Positions 12,101-25,672 of a DNA stretch of 64,000 nucleotides are shown one piece after another. How positions within the stretch are numbered: the first letter of the stretch is position 1; every line of letters starts with the position of its first letter. The position numbers and the translations under genes were made by a program. The notes beneath the pieces are model-generated. The model had not been told where the DNA came from. It worked only from the letters and a program-made list of their open reading frames with translations, and did not search any database. The DNA is from Jackrogersella multiformis. Lineage: Eukaryota > Ascomycota > Sordariomycetes > Xylariales > Hypoxylaceae. The DNA lies in contig CADCXD010000004.1 of assembly GCA_902806575.1 (NCBI GenBank), forward strand, positions 3,348,001 to 3,412,000, written 5' to 3'.

Positions 12101-15100
12101 ACGTATTGATATTGCCTACTACTAGTGTATGTACCCAGGCAGTAGTGTGTAGAGCTGAGAAGCCTTCTTTTCATCTAGCTAGCCCCCAATATTTCCGCGC
12201 CCTTAACTTGCTGCCGTAACCCACGTGTTTTAGCCGGGTCCCCTCGGGCTCGGGTGCAGTGTGTGGGTTGTATGTATGTAGGTACTATGTAAGCACTCAC
12301 CAAATTCTTACCTCGTTGTGATGTCGCTCTCGCGGGACTTGCTAGACGCGGTAGTCGAGCTGCCCCGCCACGTTTCGATACACCTAGCGCTGAGAGGCTG
12401 AGTAGCTAGAAGGAATGAAGCTTACCTAGGTATATAGCTCTATGTTTCAAGAATATCGTTGACGAGATAGCTCGCTGCTAGTTTCCTAAACTGTTTCTAC
12501 ATATCACCTATACTACCACACGAAAACTTATTCTTGGTTACGTGCTGTTAGACACGATGCATTCCTGATACATACCTACACCACTTTCCAGAGACCCTAC
12601 CTCGCTACAACTAGTACTACACTACATACGTATCATCCTTATATATGGGGACGACGGGATTTGCAAAGCATCTCGCTAATTATACCGTCGGCCGAAGCGG
12701 GGCTTTCCACACAAAACGAGAAGGTCGACGCACGCACCTTGTCCCTAGGCGTATTCCGTACCACTAAGAGCCAACGTAGGGGCTTATCGCCGACTACTCG
12801 TTACTCAGGTGATTTCGTAATATAGGCAATGGGAAAGTCGGTATCCGAAGGACAGTATGGAAGCTTCCGAAAAGAAAGGGAAAATAAGAAAAGCCGGAGT
12901 GTCCGCAGTGACGATGATACCCAACGTACCCTTGGGTCTATAGGAGTATAGATCCCCTGAATTTAAGAGTGGGTAGATTCTAGTAGTAGTAATGGCTTAC
13001 CTAAAAGCAGTATACCGGCCATTATCCTTACATCCTCACATCCTTACCCGCATGTACATTAGGTGCTAAGGATTAGACTACTGGAATTCTCTAGGTACTT
13101 AGTGCCGGAGATTTGCTCCACATCGCAGAGAGTTGCTTTGGGAAGGTTTCTTTAAAACTCTTTACCTACCAACATGTTCACTATACCTACTAGGATGGAA
13201 TACCTATCTAGCCGCTCGTCTAGCAATAGCCAGCGAGTACGGTTTAGCTCCGGGGCTGAAATTGGCTACGGTACGAGATTGGGGCCATGGGGCTTGCAAA
13301 TCCTTCGCCGTATACGTAACCAAATTGCATACATACATACATACCTCATAACACGGCAGATACCTAGTATTCAAGCAGGTTAAATTGCACAAGCGTCTTT
13401 ATCAAGAATCATGTTTCTACCTTGAACTGTATGATATTGTTCGAAATAGGTAACAACTGTCGTGCCGTCGGACTTTGGTTATTTTCTGCGAGATTGCTTG
13501 AACATGCTACCTAAGATAGGTTTCAGAGATACCGCCCACCTCCCGGTAATGTGGCTTTGAATATCAACTATTTACGTCTACAGTGAAGCAGAGATGATAT
13601 TGTTTCGTAGGTAGTGCTTACCCAGGTATTTTAGCAGAGAATGTAGGATTCTCTAACTCCTATACTAGGTACTTAGGCTAGAGCATCCTTTTCACATGTA
13701 CATTCCTAGATAGATCTAAAATAGCCGCGCTCTTTAGGTAGGGGAGAGAAATCATCCTCATCTATTATGAGTAACCATACTTCCATACATGTGAGAATTC
13801 ACCATGTATCATACGTATGATCTAAAGATAAACGTAATCAAATCTCGACATTCTATTAGAAACGCGAACAAGTCAGTTTTGCTACTACGTAGCATGAATC
13901 ATTAAATGCGTCCACAACCTTTCCACAATAGGGTTATATGATTAGTAAATGGACCAGACCGTGTGCCTTGTCATTAAAGTAGCATTGCCTCGCAGGATTC
14001 GCACTCTTCAGCATCACCTGAAACAAGATTGATTAACCTACTATAACGTGTGCGGCCTGGTGGTCAGATAAATTCGGCCATGTAGTATTCGTCGTTCGAT
14101 AGCAGTGTAACATCTCAAAATAGCAATGCAGGTAAGGCTAAGGCTGAGGAGCTGACGGCGTACACCGAATAGGTTACTCTCGCGTTTTCTCCGGACCCAT
14201 TCGGATGCGAATCGGACACGGCGATATGCATCTTCGGTGTTGCATTACGGAGAGAATCCTACGTAAAATGTCCGTGTTCCGAGACTTTGCTGGCCTTATC
14301 TACGGATGGCAACCCACATCGATGTTTTGTTTTCCTGACTGACAAATAATACCTCGGCTAGGAAGAACCAACTAAGCATGCTTAGTGTACCTAAGATGGT
14401 ATGGTCCCTAGGTAAGATCGTGCGGGATCCGACAGTCTGGTTCTTCACCAGATACCCCAACCCAACACCATGGATGAGTAAAAGCTATCGGGACAATTGC
14501 CCACACCGTCGGGACCGGCGGTCCTATGACTTCTCCCTGGCCCGACACGATTGCCTCGTATACGTATTACCAATTACTAGGTATGCGGCCCCTCCCGATA
14601 CCTTAAGTTGTCGATCCTGTTTCGCGGCATGATCATGGCCTAAATAAAAGCTTATTACAACTCCGTGTCGCTAGCCTTGCTGGATTAGATGAGTCTAATC
14701 GGGATCACAGTAGCGCCGGCAATTGTCCCTGTGATGGTTTAGCTAGATGGTAACAAGTGGATTGCCGATGACAATGCATTCCGATTATGGATATCCTATT
14801 CCATACTATGGACCCTTTAATCATCATGCCAATAACTAACAAGAATACCTACCTAGGTAGGTAGGTAGGTATATACAGTTTTCCCAATTACAAATAGTAG
14901 CGTTTAGAGGTACATACCTACGTGGATTGCTCCAGGTTGCAAAATAATAAATATCTAGAAGTTAATTTCTTGTCAAAGTGGTGACAAGTATAGATTAATT
15001 TAGGTACAGAAATATTTAGGGTGAAATCTTTCGCAGTCGATGAACACTTAAAAGTTCACGTTTGCTCCGTTTAAGTGCATAGTGAGTTACCAGTTACCGA

Positions 15101-15548
15101 TTGTGAAACATTTATCGGTGGAGTTTTGTGGCTGGCCTAGCCACCGGAAACTTACATCAGCCACTAACTGCACAAGGCTACGCTAGGTAAAGCTCTACGT
15201 GCTAGGTATGTACCTACCCTTGCTTATTTTATCCAGTAATAACCTCAACGTCGCAGCTGCCTAGCAACTTCAATCACAAGGCTGATCGTGCCTTCCATTT
15301 TCTGAGAATCAAGGACTGCTTAAGTGGTTTATATACGTACACAAATAGTGAAAGAGAAACATACAGGCTGGTCCTTCTCTTTTCAAGTGGTCTGAGCATG
15401 TAGCTTGTGACCTTTACATGTACTCACGCGTAAATGTTTAACGCGACTGCACAACTTTTCTACCACAAAAAAAACCATTCCTAATACAACTCTTGTAAAA
15501 CCAAAACTCAACACAATTCATTCATCGCAACATCCAACTATATTCAAG
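9120..15548. other. Gene-poor intergenic region
   Basis: No supported gene. It contains the 5' flank of the minus-strand C2H2 gene, scattered GTAG/CCTAGG words (about 9999-10030, 10169-10182, 14846-14873), a CATA run at 13329-13345 and the promoter/leader of RAD3 at its right end. Open frames are short and lack recognisable motifs. Confidence 0.6.
14846..14873. repeat. CCTAGG/GTAG word cluster
   Basis: TACCTACCTAGG core followed by consecutive GTAG units. One of the cleanest copies of the dispersed intergenic word. Confidence 0.85.
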
Positions 15549-18010
15549 ATGAAGTTCTTTATTGACGATCTCCCCATTCTCTTTCCTTACCCCCGCATCT
15601 ACCCCGAACAGTATGCATACATGTGTGACCTGAAAAGGACTCTCGATGCCGGAGGTCACTGTGTTCTCGAGATGCCTTCGGGCACTGGCAAGACCGTATC
15701 ACTGCTCTCACTTATCATCGCCCACCAACAACATTATCCGGAGCATCGAAAGCTCATCTACTGCTCTCGTACTATGTCAGAGATCGAGAAGGCACTTGCG
15801 GAACTCAAGGAACTAATGAAGTTCCGGGCAGAGGAGCTTGGTCATGTCGAAGAGTTCCGTGGACTAGGCCTGACTAGTCGCAAGAATCTCTGCCTTCACC
15901 CTTCCGTGAAGAGGGAAAAGAGCGGTGCCGTTGTGGATGCACGATGTCGTAGCTTGACTGCTGGCTTTGTCAAAGAGAAGAAGGACAAGGGTGAGAGCGT
16001 TGACACATGCATTTATCATGACAACCTCGATCTGCTAGAGCCACACAATCTCATCCCGAACGGCGTCTGGACTCTCGATGGCCTGCTAAAGCATGGTGAA
16101 CAGAATAAGCAGTGTCCCTACTTCACTGCAAGACGAATGGTAATTTTCCCTACTTGATATCTCTATCATTCACATATCTACGAATTCCGTACTGATTCTA
16201 GCTATTATAGATGCAATACTGTGACGTCATAATATACTCCTACCACTATCTTCTAGATCCTAAGATAGCAGAGCGAGTATCCAAGGAGCTCTCAAAGGAT
16301 TGCATTGTTGTCTTTGATGAGGCCCATAACATTGACAATGTCTGCATCGAGTCTCTGAGCACCGACATCACAGAGAAGTCCTTAGAAAGGGCTACAAAAG
16401 GTGCCCAAAACTTAGAAAAGAAGATCGGCGAGATGAAGGACACCGATAGGGAGCAACTAGAAAACGAGTACCAAAAGCTAGTAGAAGGCCTTCGAGATGC
16501 CGACGAGGCTCGACAAGAAGATGCCTTTATGGCAAATCCGGTCTTACCAGATGATCTGCTCAAGGAAGCAGTACCCGGAAATATTCGCAGGGCCGAGCAC
16601 TTTACTGCTTTCCTGAAGCGGTTCATTGAGTACCTCAAGACACGAATGAAGGTCCGCCAGGTTATTTCCGAAACTCCACCGTCGTTCCTTGCGCACCTTA
16701 AAGAGCATACCTTCATTGAGAAGAAGCCATTACGATTCTGCGCTGAGAGGCTGACTTCACTTGTACGAACCCTTGAGTTTACAAATATCGAGGATTTTCA
16801 ACCGCTCCAAGAAGTGGCTACATTCGCCACCCTTGTTGCGACGTACGAGAAAGGGTTCCTGCTCATTCTTGAGCCATTCGAGTCGGACACTGCTGAAGTG
16901 CCCAATCCAGTCCTGCACTTCACCTGCTTAGATGCTGCCATTGCGATCAAACCCGTCTTCGACAGATTCAGCTCTGTCATTATAACATCCGGTACTATTT
17001 CGCCCTTGGAGATGTACCCAAAGATGTTGGGCTTCACTACAGTAGTTCAAGAGTCTTACGCCATGACTCTAGCGAGGAAGTCTTTCCTGCCAATGATCGT
17101 TACTAGAGGGAGCGATCAAGCAACAATATCCACCAGCTTCGCGGTCAGAAATGAACCAAGCGTAGTCCGCAACTATGGAAACCTGCTGACAGAGTTTGCC
17201 AAGCTCACACCCGATGGCATGGTCGTATTCTTCCCATCATACCTCTACATGGAATCCATCATTAGCATGTGGCAAGGCATGGGCATATTAGATGAAGTCT
17301 GGAAGTACAAGTTGATCCTAGTCGAGACGCCCGATGCACAGGAGACCTCGCTCGCGCTCGAGACGTACCGCACGGCCTGCTGCAACGGCAGAGGCGCAGT
17401 TCTCCTCTGTGTCGCCCGTGGCAAGGTCTCGGAGGGAATTGATTTCGACCACCAGTACGGGCGAACTGTGCTTTGTATTGGCGTCCCATTCCAGTACACA
17501 GAGTCACGTATTTTGAAGGCCAGACTGCAATTCCTGCGAGAGACATACCGCATCCGAGAAAATGACTTCCTATCTTTCGACGCCATGCGGCACGCCGCGC
17601 AGTGCCTCGGCCGCGTGCTCAGAGGCAAAGATGACTACGGAATCATGGTACTAGCTGACCGCCGCTTTCAGAAGAAGAGGCTTCAGCTGCCCAAATGGAT
17701 CAACCAAGCCATGCAGGAGGTAGATGGAAACCTCAGTACCGACATGGCTGTCATCACGGCGAAGCGTTTCCTGCGAGATATGGCGCGGCCATTCAAGTCT
17801 AAAGATCAGGAAGGCATCAGTATGTGGAGCCTCGAGGACTTGAAGGAGCACCAGAAGAAGATGGACGAGGAGAGGATAAGGGAGCTTCAGGATGATAATG
17901 CGGCCTTGGAAGCTTTGCAAAGAGCTCAGGCCATGCATGGTTTCGACGAGGATTACGACATGAGCGATGATGACCTCGACCAAGGGATGATGGAACTGGA
18001 TGGTGCGTGA
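15549..18010 (+). CDS. RAD3: RAD3/XPD 5'-3' DNA helicase, TFIIH subunit
   Basis: ATP-dependent 5'-3' DNA helicase of the TFIIH core, needed for nucleotide excision repair; in the family it also has a structural role in Pol II initiation. Two exons: 15549-16139 and 16211-18010, with a 71-nt GTAATT...TAG intron at 16140-16210; 796 aa, against 760 in human XPD and 778 in yeast Rad3. Visible features: Walker A GTGKT with Lys48 (same number as yeast/human), the four Fe-S cluster cysteines at 115, 133, 154 and 189, the YSYHYLLDP segment, the DEAH box at 233-236, and C-terminal helicase motifs including SEGID and QCLGR. The tail is acidic. An alternative 3' splice site at 16201 would bring in a stop, so 16210 is chosen. 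It converges on PRP3, with 255 bp between the stop codons. Confidence 0.97.
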
Positions 18011-18265
18011 TAGCACCTAGATACCTAGGTTAAGTATTTACAACCTGTACTTGCAATCGGCGATTTGGGCGTTTTAGGGGTTTCTAGGTGTTAAAAAGGA
18101 TAAGACAACCATTTTGCACCGCGAGGTTTTAGAGGTAGATTAATATAAGTGCTTGCCTGACACATCCAGTCCGTATTTACTGTCACAATTCCTAGTACTA
18201 GCATCGTAACATTCATTGTATTACATACTATTTCCCCAGCCTACCCGCGTAAATTACATATTAAC

Positions 18266-19741
18266 CTATTGTGTAGACTTAGCGAGGTTCCAGAAGTTCT
18301 CCATCTTGGACTTGGACAGCACCTCCCTGGCCTCGCTGTCGGTCTCGCAGACCTTGGAGCCCCATTTCCGAAAGGCGCGAGATTTAACCTCACCCTCGAA
18401 GATGAGCTTGCACTGGTTCTCCGCCAGGTCCTTGAGGTCGCCGTCCTCGTTCTCGGCCTTGAGCCACTGCTTCAGGGCCTCGTTCTGGGCGTCCTTCTCG
18501 CGGGAGGCGAGGTTCTCGGTCCAGTTGACGCGGTTCAGCATCAGCTTCTTGTAGTGCTTGATGGACCACTCGCCGCCCTCGACGACGATCAGGTTCTGCT
18601 TCGGGTGCATGATGACCAGGCCGGTGAGGGCCAGCTGGTCGGCGTTGATGTTGATCTTGTACCGGTGCTGGCCGTTGGCCAGGCTGTTGATCTTGAAGAC
18701 GAGCATGTGCAGGCCCTTGGAGGCGTCCTTCTCCTGGTTCGTCGAGAGCTTCTCGTGCTTCTGCTCCTTGGTCAGCTTCCGCTCCTCGTTGGACTGCACG
18801 TGCTTCGCGTGCCGGTCGGCGATGTCCCGGTTGACGCGCGCCTCGACGGCGGTAGGGTCCTTGACGGCTTCCTCGCCTAGCACGCGCATCAGGTTGCCCT
18901 TCTTGACCTTCGGCGGCGGCGCCGGCACGAGGCCCAGCCTGATCTTGGCTTGCTCCTCTTTCAGGTCGGCCATGCGGCGCTGGCGGCGCAGCTTGGCTTG
19001 CTCGGTGGAGGTGAGGTACATGGGTTTCGGGGCGGGGACGTTTTTGTCCTGTGGCGGTTCGATAGGGACGGGGTGCTGGATGTATCGGGTGACTATAGTA
19101 TCTTCCGATTCGATCTTTAGGACCTCGGGGTTCTCGATGCCGTCGTAGTTCTTGCCGTCGACCAGGCCTTCGTCCCACCACTCGATGTCGGGCGGGGTGT
19201 CTATGACGAAGTTCTTCTCGACGTCTTTGTCCTCGTCTATGCCGACCTTCCGCGTGCCCGCCGCGATCTTCTTCTTCAGGGCCTCGAGCGCGGCCTGCCT
19301 CCGCAGCGCGTTCGCCTGCGCTATGTACTTGCCCTTCTGGTTGAATATGAGGTGGCGGGACTGCCTGGGCTTCACGCTCGGGGCGCTGAGGCTCGCGTCG
19401 TAGTACGGGTTGCTCTTAATCTCCTCCTGCGAGGGGCCGGACAGGTCCAGGGCCTTCTGCTTCGACGGGGGCTTGTTGCCGTCGTTGCGCGACCGCGACC
19501 CTAGGCCGGATTTCGAATCGTTGGCCCTGCCGCCGCTAGGCTTCCATTGTCCGAGGTCTTCCAGCGCCGGGTGGAGTCCGACGTTGAGTCCGCCTTTCGC
19601 CTTGGTGGTCCCGATGGCTGCTGATACGCGCGCCTTCAGCGCCGCGAGCTTGGCTGCTTTGTCCGAGGCGGATTCGGGTTTTTGTACTCGGGATCCGCCG
19701 TCGTTGCGCGGGCCCAGGCCAGGCGAGCCGTGTCGATCCAT
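18266..19741 (-). CDS. PRP3: U4/U6 small nuclear ribonucleoprotein PRP3
   Basis: Component of the U4/U6 and U4/U6.U5 snRNP that binds the U4/U6 duplex region and is required for pre-mRNA splicing in the nucleus. Single exon, 491 aa; close to yeast Prp3 (469) and shorter than human PRPF3, which has an N-terminal PWI domain not seen here. Low-complexity N-terminus, then the PRP3 domain from about residue 110 with the SNPYYD segment, a basic charged region, and a C-terminal DUF1115-type domain from about residue 342 (LTGLVIMHPKQNLIVVEGG and the KKLMLNRVNW segment). The gene is GC-rich, which generates several long spurious open frames on both strands. It is divergent from RPA190 and convergent with RAD3. 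Confidence 0.95.
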   Translation of the reverse strand: MDRHGSPGLGPRNDGGSRVQKPESASDKAAKLAALKARVSAAIGTTKAKGGLNVGLHPALEDLGQWKPSGGRANDSKSGLGSRSRNDGNKPPSKQKALDLSGPSQEEIKSNPYYDASLSAPSVKPRQSRHLIFNQKGKYIAQANALRRQAALEALKKKIAAGTRKVGIDEDKDVEKNFVIDTPPDIEWWDEGLVDGKNYDGIENPEVLKIESEDTIVTRYIQHPVPIEPPQDKNVPAPKPMYLTSTEQAKLRRQRRMADLKEEQAKIRLGLVPAPPPKVKKGNLMRVLGEEAVKDPTAVEARVNRDIADRHAKHVQSNEERKLTKEQKHEKLSTNQEKDASKGLHMLVFKINSLANGQHRYKININADQLALTGLVIMHPKQNLIVVEGGEWSIKHYKKLMLNRVNWTENLASREKDAQNEALKQWLKAENEDGDLKDLAENQCKLIFEGEVKSRAFRKWGSKVCETDSEAREVLSKSKMENFWNLAKSTQ

Positions 19742-20452
19742 GGGGGGTCGATTGTGATGGTGGCTTTGTATACAGATAGGTAAGGAGCGTTTCGAGGAGG
19801 GCGAGTCGATTGCTTGCTTGATAGATCGTGTTAGGATATCGTCGTCGGCGATGAAATTGGATAAAGAAAAGAAAAGAAAAGAAAAGCTATCTACTGAGAC
19901 GATGTAGATACCTAGATAGGTTAGATCGATAAAGAAAGGAATATTGAATCTACATCGGGAGGTCTCGTCTATATCTTATTTCGGCAGTGTCGATCGACGT
20001 GCATTCGCAAGCTTCAATCAAGATTAAAGGAAGAATGGCCTAAACTATAGAGCCTAGACAGCAACCTTGGAAGTAGCCCATGCTTGTGTCACAATACATG
20101 AGCAGATAAAGCCAAAGTAGGTGCGATAAAGAATTAAAGATAAAGATAATCTATGTCACATGACTTTGAAATTTCTGCCACTCAGTACCGCTAAAAAGTT
20201 CGAGCTCCGAATTTTTACATCGTCCAGTATACCAACCCCACTAAAATTTCGAATTCGAAGCTGCTCGTCCAGCCGTTCGATGTTATACTTGATACCAGAA
20301 CAGCGCAAAGTCATGAGGTGATAGAGTTTACAGAGAACGTCTCGACCATATGCGAACTTATACGAACTTTGATGCTGCCAATTCCCAGTCTAAAAGTTTG
20401 TTGAGAAGTTGAGAAGACTGCGTTAGGCTATGAGGTTATAACACCTTCAGCC
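19742..20452. promoter_or_regulatory. Divergent intergenic region between PRP3 and RPA190
   Basis: 711 bp separate the two start codons, so both promoters must lie here. Near the PRP3 side is an (AAAAG)n purine run at about 19864-19886. I see no clear TATA box assignable to either gene. Confidence 0.6.
19864..19886. repeat. (AAAAG)n microsatellite
   Basis: About four to five tandem AAAAG pentamers about 125 bp upstream of the PRP3 start. Confidence 0.85.
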
Positions 20453-23400
20453 ATGAACGTCTCACAGCCGATATCGTCGGTGATCGACAGCGTCGACTTC
20501 GATTTCCTCACTCCTACTGAAATCAAAGCTATTTCGGTGAAGAGGATTGAGAACCCAACCACATTCGACAGTCTTCTAAACCCTATACCTGGCGGTCTTT
20601 ACGATCCTGCGCTTGGCGCTTGGGGAGATTCGGTGTAAGTAGGATAACTATAGCTATAGTACTATTCTTTTCCTAGGGATGCTGTCGCATACTGACTAGA
20701 CTGCTGTAGATGTACGACATGTAATCTTGCGCAACCGAATTGCCCTGGCCATGTCGGCCATATCGACCTTCCGGTCCCTGTATACCACCCAGTCTTTATG
20801 GACCAGATTTTGAGGTTACTTCGAGCCCAATGCCAATATTGTTTTCGCTTTCGAATGCGACGGGCCGATATCGAACTTGTCGCATGCAAATTGCGTCTTC
20901 TACAGTTCGGACTTATCGACGCAGCTAATTTCTTAGATGATATCACGGCCGAAACTACCGATATACAAGTGGACGACGAAAATCTCTCCGAGGGCGAAGA
21001 AAGCTCTGCGCTTGACAAAATCGTTCGCTTGAGGGAGGCGTATACACGAGCATCCTTAAAGAAACATAGAGTAGGAACCGCCGACATCAGAAAGGGCAAA
21101 CACGAAGGCGCATCGGAAGCGAGGAGAGACGTACTCAAGAATTTCTTGAGAGATATAACCAAAGGCAGAGGATGCGCCACATGCCAGGCCATATCTCCAA
21201 GTTTCAGAAAGGACAGATTTGTCAAGATTTTTGAGAAGCCTCTCAGCGCCAAGGATCAGGCCAAGATGGCACAGCGCAATATGAAGCACAGAGATGCCTT
21301 GACTATCAAAAGGACACCCAGGGCAGATCGAGTCAAGAAACGCAGCTACGAGACAGATGAAGGAATAGCTGATATCGATATGCCGTCGAGCGAAGGAGAG
21401 GTCGAGCAAGAAAACGACGAAGACGAGGAAGGAGATGGCGAGGAGCTCGATGAGAATGGCGACGTGATCATGTCAGAAGGTGGCGGTGCTGCTGCCAAAT
21501 CCTCGAGGGCCAAAAAGGACGCAGCAGCTAAACCTCAGCAACGCTATGTCAACTCGATGGAGGTTCAAGCTCGACTACAACTCCTATTCGAGAAAGAGCA
21601 AGAGATAATGAGCTTGGTTTACAACTCGAGACCCCTCGGGAAGAAGCTTCCCGCTGATAATTTCTTCATACAAACCGTCCTCGTCCCGCCGAACAAGTAT
21701 CGTCCCGAAGCTAAGCAAGGCGACGGAGCAATTGCAGAGAACCAACAAAACTCCCTCTACAAACAAATCCTTGCGGCGTGCGCGCGAATTGCCCAGATCC
21801 ACAAGGAAATCTCGCAGCATGGAAATGATCCTGATTCAACGGCCCGACGGCGAGACATGTCTGAAATGCACGAGGCCTGCGTTCAGCTTCAGGATAGCGT
21901 AAACTCTCTGATTGACCGAGATAGAAATCCTATCCGCGGCGCCGCCGGGAAGAGAAACGAAGATGGTATCAAGCAAAAGCTTGAAAAGAAAGAAGGACTG
22001 TTCAGAAAAAACATGATGGGCAAGCGTGTCAATTATGCTGCTCGAAGTGTTATTTCCCCGGATCCTAACATCGAGACGAGTGAAATAGGTGTTCCTCCTG
22101 TCTTCGCTAAAAAGTTAACTTATCCGGAACCAGTCACAAGCCATAACTTCAGAGAAATGCAGCAAGCAGTTATCAACGGCGTAGACAAATGGCCTGGTGC
22201 CGCGGCGATTGAGAACGAGAATGGGCAAGTTATCAATCTGAAGAACAAGTCCGTCGAAGACCGCGTCGCCTTAGCCAACCAACTTCTTGCCCCGACAAGC
22301 CAAGAATACGCCGGTGTGAAAGGCAAGAAGGTCCACCGCCATCTAGGAAATGGTGATGTGGTGTTGATGAATCGTCAACCTACTCTCCACAAACCCTCAA
22401 TTATGGGTCACCGAGCTAGAGTTCTACCTGGGGAAAAAACCATTCGTATGCACTACGCGAACTGTAACACATACAATGCAGACTTCGACGGTGATGAGAT
22501 GAACATGCATTTTCCGCAAAATGAACTCGCGCGTGCAGAGGCTTTGAAGATTGCTGACACTGATCATCAGTACCTCTCCGCCACTGCTGGGAAGCCTCTC
22601 CGAGGTCTGATTCAGGACCATCTGTCCGTTTCGGTAGCTCTCTGTAACAAGGATACTTTCTTTGACAAAAGCGCGTATCACCAGCTAATTTACAGTGCGT
22701 TGCGGCCCGAGAGTGGGCATATCGTGTCCGAGAGGCTCGAGCTCGTACCACCGGCCACAATAAAACCGGCAATGCGCTGGACCGGAAAACAGGTCATTAC
22801 AACCATATTGAAGAACATGAAGCCAGCCGGCTGCGGCGATCTCTGGCTCGCCGGGAAATCGCAAGTAAAAGGGGCTGCTTGGGGGAATTTTACCGAAGAG
22901 GGAGATGTTTTATTTAACGACGGCGAATTCATTTCCGGCATCCTCGACAAGTCCCAGCTAGGTCCCAGTGCCGGTGGCTTCATACATTCAATCCACGAGG
23001 TCTGGGGTCCTGAAAGTGCCGCTAAACTTCTCAGCTGTTTAGGTCGACTTCTCACTCGATACCTAAATATGCGCGCCTTTAGCTGTGGTATGGACGATTT
23101 GCGACTTACGCCCGAGGGTGAAAGTATTCGTAAGCAAAAACTGCAGAGCGCCAGCCATATCGGGCTCGAGGTTGCTGCAAAATTCGTGAGTCTAGGTGAC
23201 CGCGCCGACGTTAACGGCACAGACCCCTTATTACTAGAGCGGTTAGAGGAGGTTATGCGTGACGACTCCAAGCAGGAAGACCTAGATCGTATGGTTAACT
23301 CGCAATCTCGCCTCCTGTCTAGCGAAATCACCGTGGCCTGTCTCCCCTCGGGGCTCGAGAAGCAGTTCCCCAAGAACCAGATGCAGTCGATGACAACGTC

Positions 23401-25672
23401 CGGCGCAAAGGGAAGTTCTGTCAACGCGAATTTGATTTCTTGCAACCTTGGTCAGCAAGTTCTTGAAGGTAGAAGAGTGCCTACTATGGTCAGCGGTAAA
23501 ACGTTGCCGTCTTTCCGCCCCTTTGAAACAAGTGTGCGAGCAGGTGGCTACATTGTGAATCGTTTCTTGACCGGCATTCGACCCCAAGAATACTATTTCC
23601 ATCACATGGCTGGACGAGAAGGCCTTATCGATACAGCCGTGAAAACATCCCGATCTGGTTATCTGCAAAGATGTCTTATCAAAGGAATGGAAGGGTTGAA
23701 AGTAGCTTACGATTCATCCGTACGGGATGCTGATGGGTCGATGATTCAATTCTTGTACGGAGAAGACGGCTTGGATATCACGAAGCAGAAGTACTTGACC
23801 GATTTTGGCTTCGTGCTTCGCAATCAAACATCCCAAGTCGACCGGCTTGGAATCGCCGAGAGGGGGTGGGACCAAGAGATCTACGAGACCAAAGACTTTG
23901 CTCAGAAATACCAAAAGAAAGCCGTCAAACTGGCCAAGGCGAACGATCCGAAGGGACTCGACCCCATTCATACCGAGCTCAACCCCAACCGCCACGCATT
24001 TGCCACCTCGGAGAAGTTCTACGAGAAGGTAACGGCGTATATCAAGAGCAATAAAGACGGTTTGATCAAGGAGAAGGGCCAGAAAAACTCATCTGCCGTA
24101 CTTATTCCTCGTAAATACGCGGAGAAGATCTTCCATGCTAAATACCTTAGCTCCCTGATGGAGCCCGGTGAGGCTGTGGGCATCGTTGCCGGCCAGTCTG
24201 TCGGCGAACCCTCAACCCAAATGACACTGAATACTTTCCATTTAGCTGGTCACTCTGCGAAGAACGTCACTCTTGGTATCCCCCGCCTGAGAGAAATTCT
24301 CATGACAGCTAGTAATCATATTTCTACGCCATCCATGACGCTGTTACTGAACGAAGAAATGTCGGAAGAGGACGGCGAGATATTTGCGAAGGCGATTAGT
24401 ATTCTCCCTCTCTCGCACGTCCTCAACAAGGCTACAGTAAAGGAACGCGTCGGCAAAGGCATTGACTACCGATTAGCCAAGATGTTCGACATTCACCTTG
24501 AGTTCTTCACCTCCGAGGAATATACGAAAATCTATGCGATCAACATTTCCGACGTTCTTGACACCCTGGAGATAAAACTTCTACCGATGCTAGAGAAGTT
24601 GATCAAGAAAGAAATCAAAGCAAAGACCGAGAAGGAGGGCGGCGCAGTACCCGAGGTTGGTACCAAATCCGGGGTGGTGGAAATGGCATCTGGCAACCCT
24701 GATGCCGCAGCTCGCGATGACGATGACGATGACGACGACGATGATGACGATGACGCGACAAATGCCAAACAACGCGCGAACCGGTCACAAGCAGTCTCTT
24801 ATGGTGCAAATGACGACGACGATGACGAGATCCAGAAGCGGATGCAGCGCGAGGCGTCGCCCGAGGATGAAGAGGAACCTGAAGATGAGGGATTCGGCGG
24901 TAGTCCCCCTCCAACGAGCGACGACGAGGATGATGATTCGAGTACTGGCAGAAAGAGAGGTACCCGCGAACTCTGTGTCAAGGAAAGGACGCCGATCGTA
25001 TCTCGTTTCGAATGCGACGAGAAGAAGGGCGAGTGGTGTGACTTCACTCTCGAATACGATTCCAACATACCTAAAATCCTCATGTTAAGCGTTGTCCAGG
25101 AAGCGGTCCGGAAAACGCTCATACAACAAATCGAGGGCATTCGCGCATGTACTTTTGTGCCCAAAGAGAAGATTATCGACCCACGGACGGGACAGGAAGA
25201 GGAGAAGGCGGTAGTGCACACAGACGGTGTCAATCTCCAAGCTATGCAGAAGTATGGCGACTTCATCAATCCCAACAGGATCCAGACAAACGACATCGCG
25301 GCAGTGCTACACATGTACGGAGTCGAGGCGGCACGTAGCAGCATCATTCAAGAACTCGGCGGAATCTTCGAAGGTCACGGTATCAGTGTCGATAAGCGAC
25401 ATCTGAACCTCATCGGAGACTACATGACGAGGAATGGAGGGTTCACGCCCTTCAACCGCAACGGCTTGAAGGGCAACGTCAGCCCGTTCACCAAGATGAG
25501 CTTCGAGACGACGTTGTCTTTCCTGAAGGACGCCGTCCTCGACGGAGACTGGGACGACCTCACCACGCCGAGCAGCCGGATCGTCATGGGAAGGCTGGGC
25601 ACGATCGGCACCGGCGCCTTCGACGTCCTCACCAAGGCGCACCCGAGGAACGGGAAGAACCTCATAGGTTAA
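20453..25672 (+). CDS. RPA190: DNA-directed RNA polymerase I largest subunit (RPA190/A190)
   Basis: Catalytic largest subunit of nucleolar RNA polymerase I, which transcribes the 35S rDNA. Two exons, 20453-20634 and 20710-25672, separated by a 75-nt GTAAGT...TGTAG intron (20635-20709) that splits a Val codon; 1714 aa, near yeast A190 (1664). Visible features: the N-terminal zinc-binding Cx2Cx6CxGH starting at Cys62, a second Cx2C pair shortly after, the catalytic NADFDGDEM with Asp652/654/656, and the bridge-helix/trigger-loop region (GEAVGIVAGQSVGEPSTQM, then TLNTFHLAG). An acidic linker with a run of about a dozen Asp occupies roughly residues 1396-1477, followed by the conserved C-terminal cleft/jaw region. 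The Pol I-type spacing and the acidic insert exclude the Pol II and Pol III largest subunits; there is no heptad CTD. It converges on histone H3. Confidence 0.97.

Noticed and set aside
18269..19757. Several long open frames on both strands across PRP3
   Set aside because: They are by-products of GC-rich codon use in PRP3; only the 491-aa minus frame shows a known protein.
24532..24914. Ser-rich and His-rich minus-strand frames opposite RPA190
   Set aside because: They are antisense readings of the GAC/GAT Asp-run in RPA190.
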